Source: an uncultured Prevotella sp. (lineage in GTDB: Bacteria; Bacteroidota; Bacteroidia; Bacteroidales; Bacteroidaceae). Taken from it: DNA of 57,313 nucleotides. How positions within the stretch are numbered: position 1 is the stretch's first letter; each line of letters begins with the position of its first letter. The notes under the pieces were generated by a model, which saw only the letters and a program-made list of their open reading frames with translations, had not been told where the DNA came from and did not search any database. The translations under genes were made by a program, and so were the position numbers. Shown here one piece after another: positions 52,715 to 57,313 of this stretch. The stretch spans positions 1-57,313 of the forward strand of contig URER01000011.1 of assembly GCA_900547005.1 (NCBI GenBank), given 5' to 3'.

Positions 52715-53049
52715 ATCCTATGTGCCTTTTTCTTTCCCCTGTTTCTGCGTATCTGCGTCAGCTCCTCCATTGTGGAGTATTTAGGCTCGGCGAAGATGTT
52801 CTTTATCTCTGAGGTGTATTCCATAGCCATGGCAATGCCTATCAGATTCTTCAGTGAGATGAGTCCCTTCTGCTCAAATCTGACGATGTTGCTCACTGCC
52901 ACGCCCGACTTCTCAGCCACCTGCTCGCGCGTCATGTTCTTCTCTATACGCCGTTTGCGGAAGTCGTCAGCTAACATACGGGCAATGTCATCTGCATTGT
53001 CGAATGTGTAGTTATCTAAAAGTGATAAGATATTATTCATATCTTGCAT
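52711..53049 (-). CDS. hipB: HipB-like XRE-family antitoxin
   Basis: 112 aa with a Xre/Cro helix-turn-helix (about 30-85: LADDFRKRRIEKNMTREQVA, then KSGVAVSNIVRFEQKGLISL) and a basic C-terminal tail (RRNRGKKKAHRI). Expected to bind its own promoter and neutralise HipA. A TATCTTTG box lies at 53084-53091 on the minus strand. Longer than E. coli HipB (88 aa) by an N-terminal acidic segment. Confidence 0.9.
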   Translation of the reverse strand: MQDMNNILSLLDNYTFDNADDIARMLADDFRKRRIEKNMTREQVAEKSGVAVSNIVRFEQKGLISLKNLIGIAMAMEYTSEIKNIFAEPKYSTMEELTQIRRNRGKKKAHRI

Positions 53050-53083
53050 TTATTGTCGGTTATAAACAAAATATTATCAGTTA

Positions 53084-53091
53084 CAAAGATA
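53084..53091 (-). promoter_or_regulatory. Putative hipBA promoter -7 box
   Basis: Minus-strand TATCTTTG matching TAnnTTTG, 35 bp before the antitoxin start. Confidence 0.55.
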
Positions 53092-53230
53092 CAAATAATT
53101 CCGGTAAATCCCGTTATCATTGCAAAGAAAGTTTTTTACCGAACTGCAATAAATAATTATAGAAGTTAAGGAAGATGGCGCTTTATTAGATTACAGTGAA
53201 TGAAATACAATGCGATTATATTTATACAGT

Positions 53231-53333
53231 TTTTGTACAAAGCCTCTGTACTGTTTGTACATGGGCTTTGTAGCATTAGTACAAAGGCTTTGTACTTTTA
53301 GTACATAGGCCATGTACAAAGAGTACAACACGC
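53231..53333. repeat. 22-bp-period palindromic array (array D)
   Basis: Units starting at 53245, 53267, 53289 and 53311, each 22 bp, with cores GTAC-N5-GTAC (some degenerate) and spacers ATGGGCTTT, AAAGGCTTT, ATAGGCCAT. Clearly the same family as array B at 32776, though more diverged. The rest of the 53050-53446 gap is AT-rich with no gene. Confidence 0.8.
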
Positions 53334-53446
53334 TTGTAGAATTCTGTACTAACTGTATTGAAATTCCGAAATTATTGCTGGCCGGTATAAAGACTCCCTC
53401 TGTTCATGGTTATATTTGTGTGTTGGCAAAAACAAAGATAACTAAA

Positions 53447-53483
53447 AGGGCTGATACCTCGTGAGAAGTGTCAGCCCTAATTC
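53447..53483 (-). terminator. Terminator of the secreted-protein operon
   Basis: Stem AGGGCTGA (53447-53454) / TCAGCCCT (53471-53478), extendable by two weaker pairs. On the minus strand it is followed by TTTT. Confidence 0.75.
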
Positions 53484-53534
53484 ATTGTATGCTTAAAAAA
53501 GTTTTACAGGACAGTAAAGCTCTTTTTATATATA

Positions 53535-53585
53535 TGTTACTTCGGTGAGTAACTTTCGTGGCATCGCTCTCGCGATTTTATGCCA
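53535..53585. other. Two adjacent hairpins in the 3' region of the small-peptide gene
   Basis: GTTACT/AGTAAC (53535-53552) and GTGGCAT/ATGCCAC (53557-53585), both in the transcribed 3' region between the small peptide gene and its terminator. Function unknown. Confidence 0.55.
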
Positions 53586-53601
53586 CTAATAGCTCTGCCC
53601 G

Positions 53602-53793
53602 TTAGTCATCCCAAAGGCTTTTCGGCTGCTGGAACATAGGCTTTTCGGTTTCCTCTTCGCCCCAGAAACTGCTATCCCAAAAAGAGTTGTGGCCTTTAGA
53701 GAAGTCTTGGAGTGTGCCGCTTTCTTGAAGCAATGCGCTTTCAATCTCTATGTTTGTTACCTTTATCGCAGGTGTTATATATGTTCTTTTCAT
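53602..53793 (-). CDS. Small MKxTYxxP-type peptide downstream of a secreted protein
   Basis: 63 aa: MKRTYITPAIKVTNIEIES, then acidic and aromatic sequence ending PKSLWDD. Short proteins beginning MK(K/R)xYxxPxxxVxxI are common in Prevotella and Bacteroides, but I know of no established function. No signal peptide. It begins 26 bp after the stop of the 940-aa secreted protein and precedes the shared terminator, so the two are co-transcribed. Confidence 0.65.
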   Translation of the reverse strand: MKRTYITPAIKVTNIEIESALLQESGTLQDFSKGHNSFWDSSFWGEEETEKPMFQQPKSLWDD

Positions 53794-53819
53794 TATACTG
53801 TTCTTTCTTTTTAATATAC

Positions 53820-56642
53820 TTACTTCACCATTACTTTCTTGCCGTTATGGATATAGATACCCGGCATGATAGGAGAAGATACTCTGATTCCCTGGATAGT
53901 GTACCAAACATTGTTGTCATTGGCATTGTTCTTGTCGCTATCTATTGATGTGATGCCTGTTGTTACATTGTCATCATCAATATTGCCGATAGAGAGGAGG
54001 AAACAATATCTGCGTGCATTGCTTGCAATGTTACCCGGGTCGTTCTCATATTCGTAGTTCTTGGCTCCTGTATATGCGAGCGGGCGGATATTCTCATCTA
54101 CTGAGAGATAAGTATAATTCTTCTTTGCCTTAGAGTTGTTCATGACCTTCCAGAAGTTCAAAGGTACGCTTGTGCTGTTTCCTTCAAGACCGCTGAAATA
54201 GTATTTGTTGGTCATATAGAAGTTATACTTTCCGTTTTCAAACGCCTTAATAGTCTTGTCTGCATCGTAGCAATCAACCAAAAGATTGGTTTCTGTATCT
54301 GCAAGTTTCTTTGTATAACCTGAGTAAGAGTCTGTATGGCCTATTGGAGACGGTGTCAAACGTATGGTCTTGCGTCCTTCAAGCTGTGTGCGGTCGTAGA
54401 TAAGAACAGGACAATGAGCCGGAATAATATTATTCTCAACCTCTCTCAACACTGCGTTGCCATCCTTAATCTCTCGAACATAGTATGCCTGAACACCTGC
54501 CGGAAGTACGAGCGCGCAGTCATCAGAGAAAGTGCGCAGACCTCCACGGTTCTCTGTATAATCAACACCGTCTTCATTGGGATATGTAGAGGTTGCATTT
54601 ACCAATTCCACTTTCTTGTCGATAGTATAGAAAGCGTGGTCGTTGGCAGTGCCTGTCTCTGTGTTAGATACGTGATTAAAGAAACGAAGAGTATAGTAAC
54701 CGGTTGGCAATGTCCAAAGAATGCCCTTGCGGCCAGTTCCGAGTGATTGTCCATTCGTACCACCGTTATTACTCCAATCTACTCTGTTGTAGAAAGCGTA
54801 GTCTGTACCTGCTTTCGGAGCCTGTGTGTTCCATTCTCCAAGAATCTCGCCTCCTACTGCGTCATCGTCCTCTGCGTAGTTGTCCAAAGAGTGGTTCGCG
54901 TCTCCGAAGAATGCAAAAGTAGAGCCTTGACAGAACTTCTGGTTTTCATATATGTAGTGTTCTGGCATTCCGTTTGCGGCAGGTACATAGTCCAAACCAT
55001 GACGATAATCAGCTCCAAACATTGCATCATCGCTTACGTTGCTGTTTTCAACGTTGTTTACTGCCGGACCACCGATGCAGAACTTATCAGAGAATGCGAT
55101 ACGGTAGGTAGAGTATGTTGCATTGAAATAAACACGGTATGAACCATAACGTTCTTTCTGCTCATTTGTAAGCAATGGGTTCAGAGACTGTTGCTGATTT
55201 GATGCTCCATCGGCATTGCCTGTAAGGTAATAGAAAATACCACCTTCGAGAGCCTGAGCGTCCATCTGATTCTGAAGGCGTGGACGGAGCAACGGATTCC
55301 ACATCGTGCCGGTATTTCCAAGCACATCACTTGTTGTGAAAGACAGGAAGAAGTTATCCCATGATGCCGAGCCTTTCTTTATCTCACAGCTATACACGAT
55401 AGAGTCGGCTTCTTCTGCGCTGATGTCTGTTCTAATCCTACCTTCTTTCCAGAAATCAGGCAACATCTCATACTTGGCTTTGTTGTTCTGATAATCAGAC
55501 TCAGAACCGTTTAGGTATTTATCGGTAGCGATATTACCAACTATATAAACTTGCTTACCATTAATATGCTCATTGTAATATTTTGATATGTTATGAGTAT
55601 ATGGGTCATACGCACGAGTTTTCAAGAACGAAATTATAAGATTGGCGCCACCAAGAGTTCTGTTGCCATCTTTCATATAGTATATAGAGTTTCCCTTTTC
55701 CATAGGATGCCACGGGTCATCTGGTTTGTCATCCCACTTCTCGTTATATTGTTTTGGATAGTTATTCTTTGAGAACATGAATGTCAAAGACATTGTTTGA
55801 TAGTCTTTTTCGTCAACCGTTGCTTTAGCATCGTTTTTATGAAGGATAAAATATTTACCATTATTACTTGCAAAATTTCCATTTATTGCAGTAACACCAT
55901 CTCGGTCGTTAGATGTCTTATATGTTTGTTTTAGATACGGGTCGTCTGATGTACCCGGCTGGAAATACTGATTGTTCTTTGCGTCATAGATATAGAACCG
56001 AATCAGACTGTTCTTATCATAGCGCAATTGACGACCATTGTCTCCGTCAATCTTAAGGGTTAATGAGGTAATGTCTGCGTTCAGCGTTTTCTGGTTGCGC
56101 TCACGTCCTGCGTCCAGCTTGAATGCTTTGTGATTTGCGGGCACCCATGTTGCATTGACAGCACGCAATGTGTTACCTACGTTTTCCTTTGGAACGACCA
56201 GATAATATTCGCCAATGTTGTTTACTTTCTCTATTTTCAGCGACGGATTATTGCCCCATGTTATGGTTAGTTTATATATTCCATCTTCTGGCGCTGTAAA
56301 GAATCCGTTATACTTATTCGAAGAATAAGGATATGAATTGTTCAGTAATATGGTTTGATTATTATTATCTGGACCATACCATGTTGTTTTTTGACTATTA
56401 TCAACATCTATAAAGCGAATACCAAACTTTTGATTTTTCGTCATTGAGAAAGTAGTGGTTCCTACTTTATCATTAAAAGTAAGTTCTAATCGGCCAAGAG
56501 TTTCACCGCCATCTTTCCACATGTATAAATATCCTGTACTCCAAGCCATACTTACACATGAGAAGAACATCACCATCATTAAACTGCGCTTTAAACAGTC
56601 CGCATAATTAGTGCGTTTCAAAAATGTAATTAATCGTTTCAT
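53820..56642 (-). CDS. Large secreted protein with type IX secretion-like C-terminal signal
   Basis: 940 aa with an N-terminal signal region (LKRSLMMVMFFSCVSMAWS at about 18-36), then a series of beta-rich segments without a recognisable enzyme domain. The last 30 residues, NNVWYTIQGIRVSSPIMPGI followed by YIHNGKKVMVK, match the conserved C-terminal signal of Prevotella cargo proteins (WYxxQGxRVxxPxxGxYIxxGKKxxVK), indicating export by the type IX system and surface attachment. Repeated motifs such as YYLTGNADGAS, YYLVVPKENVG and FAFFGDANHS suggest several related domains. Role unknown; adhesin- or surface-layer-like is possible. Confidence 0.8.
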   Translation of the reverse strand: MKRLITFLKRTNYADCLKRSLMMVMFFSCVSMAWSTGYLYMWKDGGETLGRLELTFNDKVGTTTFSMTKNQKFGIRFIDVDNSQKTTWYGPDNNNQTILLNNSYPYSSNKYNGFFTAPEDGIYKLTITWGNNPSLKIEKVNNIGEYYLVVPKENVGNTLRAVNATWVPANHKAFKLDAGRERNQKTLNADITSLTLKIDGDNGRQLRYDKNSLIRFYIYDAKNNQYFQPGTSDDPYLKQTYKTSNDRDGVTAINGNFASNNGKYFILHKNDAKATVDEKDYQTMSLTFMFSKNNYPKQYNEKWDDKPDDPWHPMEKGNSIYYMKDGNRTLGGANLIISFLKTRAYDPYTHNISKYYNEHINGKQVYIVGNIATDKYLNGSESDYQNNKAKYEMLPDFWKEGRIRTDISAEEADSIVYSCEIKKGSASWDNFFLSFTTSDVLGNTGTMWNPLLRPRLQNQMDAQALEGGIFYYLTGNADGASNQQQSLNPLLTNEQKERYGSYRVYFNATYSTYRIAFSDKFCIGGPAVNNVENSNVSDDAMFGADYRHGLDYVPAANGMPEHYIYENQKFCQGSTFAFFGDANHSLDNYAEDDDAVGGEILGEWNTQAPKAGTDYAFYNRVDWSNNGGTNGQSLGTGRKGILWTLPTGYYTLRFFNHVSNTETGTANDHAFYTIDKKVELVNATSTYPNEDGVDYTENRGGLRTFSDDCALVLPAGVQAYYVREIKDGNAVLREVENNIIPAHCPVLIYDRTQLEGRKTIRLTPSPIGHTDSYSGYTKKLADTETNLLVDCYDADKTIKAFENGKYNFYMTNKYYFSGLEGNSTSVPLNFWKVMNNSKAKKNYTYLSVDENIRPLAYTGAKNYEYENDPGNIASNARRYCFLLSIGNIDDDNVTTGITSIDSDKNNANDNNVWYTIQGIRVSSPIMPGIYIHNGKKVMVK

Positions 56643-57042
56643 TGTTACTTGTAATTTTTGTTATTGTTGATTTATGAATTGTTCGGTTCTGAGCGCGCAA
56701 ACGCTGTGCGCGGAAGTAGCATGATCGCTTAGGTACGATGACAGGATGCCTGTCCGCTGTTACGAACGGGCACAAACGAGCGTATCGCAGCCACGATGTG
56801 GCGACGATAGATTACTGATGGGAGAAAGATGCTTGCAAAATGAGGGAGTTATGCCCCCCCCGTAAGGCCTCCAAGAGGTGTCGGTCTCGGGAAAATGACG
56901 GTTTGCGGGCTGACGGAGCAAACGGTCTGATAAGGCGATATGCGAATGAGTAATCATCATTTCTTTCAAAAAGTAATGAATGCCAAATGTTTCGTTTCTA
57001 TGAACGATATATATTTTCGTTGAACTTTCGATTGCAAACTTA
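56643..57042 (-). promoter_or_regulatory. Long structured leader of the secreted-protein operon
   Basis: TAAGTTTG on the minus strand (57035-57042) is a candidate -7 box, giving a leader near 390 nt. It has several short hairpins (GACAGG-ATG-CCTGTC at 56740-56754, GCCAC-GAT-GTGGC at 56790-56802, a GCGCGCA/TGTGCGC stem at about 56693-56711). A 69-codon open frame (56760-56969) has no supporting features. No known riboswitch was recognised. Confidence 0.4.
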
Positions 57043-57149
57043 CGCCTTTTTGTTTATATGGAAATGGCAGACAGACCAAAAAATGCACAACAATAAATGC
57101 AATCGATTGCATAAAAGGCTGCCGCGGTAGCCGTGTGAGGTAAGTGCCT

Positions 57150-57235
57150 GAGAATCACCTTAATCATTCAACTTTCTACATTCAGCTTTCCACATTCCTC
57201 ACTAAACTTTAAACATTCCACATTAAACTTCGGTT
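57150..57235. repeat. Degenerate CATTC-ACTTT repeat arm
   Basis: Imperfect tandem units such as ATTCAACTTTCTACATTCAG run over about 80 bp. It looks like one arm of a further palindromic element; no partner is seen before the window ends. Confidence 0.45.
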
Positions 57236-57259
57236 ATCCGGCTTTCATTAAGTTTTCAT

Positions 57260-57313
57260 GGCTCATCCGATAAATACAGGGGGCAACCTATTTCGGTCGA
57301 ACAGCATAGTACT
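57260..57313. mobile_element. Second copy of the MITE-like element, cut by the window end
   Basis: From GGCTCATCCGATAAATACAG on, the sequence repeats the left end of the element at 48098, including ACCTATTTCGGTCGAACAGC, and reaches the start of its array (ATAGTACT) at the last base. Confidence 0.85.

Noticed and set aside
56760..56969. 69-codon open frame in the secreted-protein leader
   Set aside because: No ribosome site or recognisable family; kept only as a possible upstream peptide within the leader finding.
56643..57042. Known riboswitch in the long leader
   Set aside because: No recognisable conserved core of a common riboswitch class could be found by eye.

Overview
The window reads as chromosomal DNA of a Prevotella-type member of the Bacteroidales. 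The evidence is the SusC/SusD pair, type III glutamine synthetase, LL-diaminopimelate aminotransferase, promoters of the Bacteroidetes form TTTG-N19/20-TAnnTTTG, few clear Shine-Dalgarno sites, and a large secreted protein whose C-terminus looks like a type IX secretion signal. The genus is an inference; no rRNA operon is present.

Layout. (1) 1-4.4 kb: diadenylate cyclase, a short AraC-type regulator, then pta and ackA, with a four-helix-bundle gene flanked by inverted repeats filling the gap between them. (2) 4.4-20.2 kb: a polysaccharide utilisation locus on the minus strand (SusC, SusD, EEP-fold phosphoesterase, GH43-like multidomain protein, small membrane protein, GH144-like endo-glucanase, GH3 beta-glucosidase, DUF4886 protein). 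A divergent membrane-spanning LuxR-type regulator probably controls it. GH144 plus GH3 suggests beta-1,2-glucan as substrate. (3) 20.4-22.6 kb: ndk, rpsT, tRNA-Glu(TTC), recO. (4) 23.4-34.3 kb: a nitrogen block: type III glutamine synthetase, a beta-barrel protein, dapL and dapF on the minus strand, and PII, ammonium transporter, asparagine synthetase B and a second ammonium transporter on the plus strand. (5) 34.4-41.4 kb: an AT-rich RiPP island: double-glycine precursor with five cysteines spaced every four residues, outer-membrane barrel, radical SAM/SPASM maturase, short HlyD-like protein, and a peptidase-containing ABC exporter split by a one-base homopolymer deletion. (6) 41.9-42.8 kb: decayed genes including a 5'-truncated Fic gene with 11-bp coding repeats. 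(7) 42.8-53.0 kb: TonB receptor with secreted metallophosphatase, an alpha/beta-hydrolase/HAD fusion, enolase, RluA-type pseudouridine synthase, HipBA. (8) 53.6-57 kb: a large secreted protein with a downstream small peptide and a long structured leader.

The most unusual content is non-coding. Four loci carry arrays of about 22-bp units with a variable palindromic core and a GGGC-containing spacer (about 22.9, 32.8, 48.2 and 53.3 kb). The 48.2-kb array lies inside a 261-bp element with terminal inverted repeats and flanking 8-bp direct repeats, and a second copy of that element starts at 57,260 and is cut by the window end. Separately, palindromic elements whose arms are degenerate short tandem repeats sit in many gaps. 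One of them is inserted in frame inside asnB, and one carries the four-helix-bundle gene between pta and ackA.
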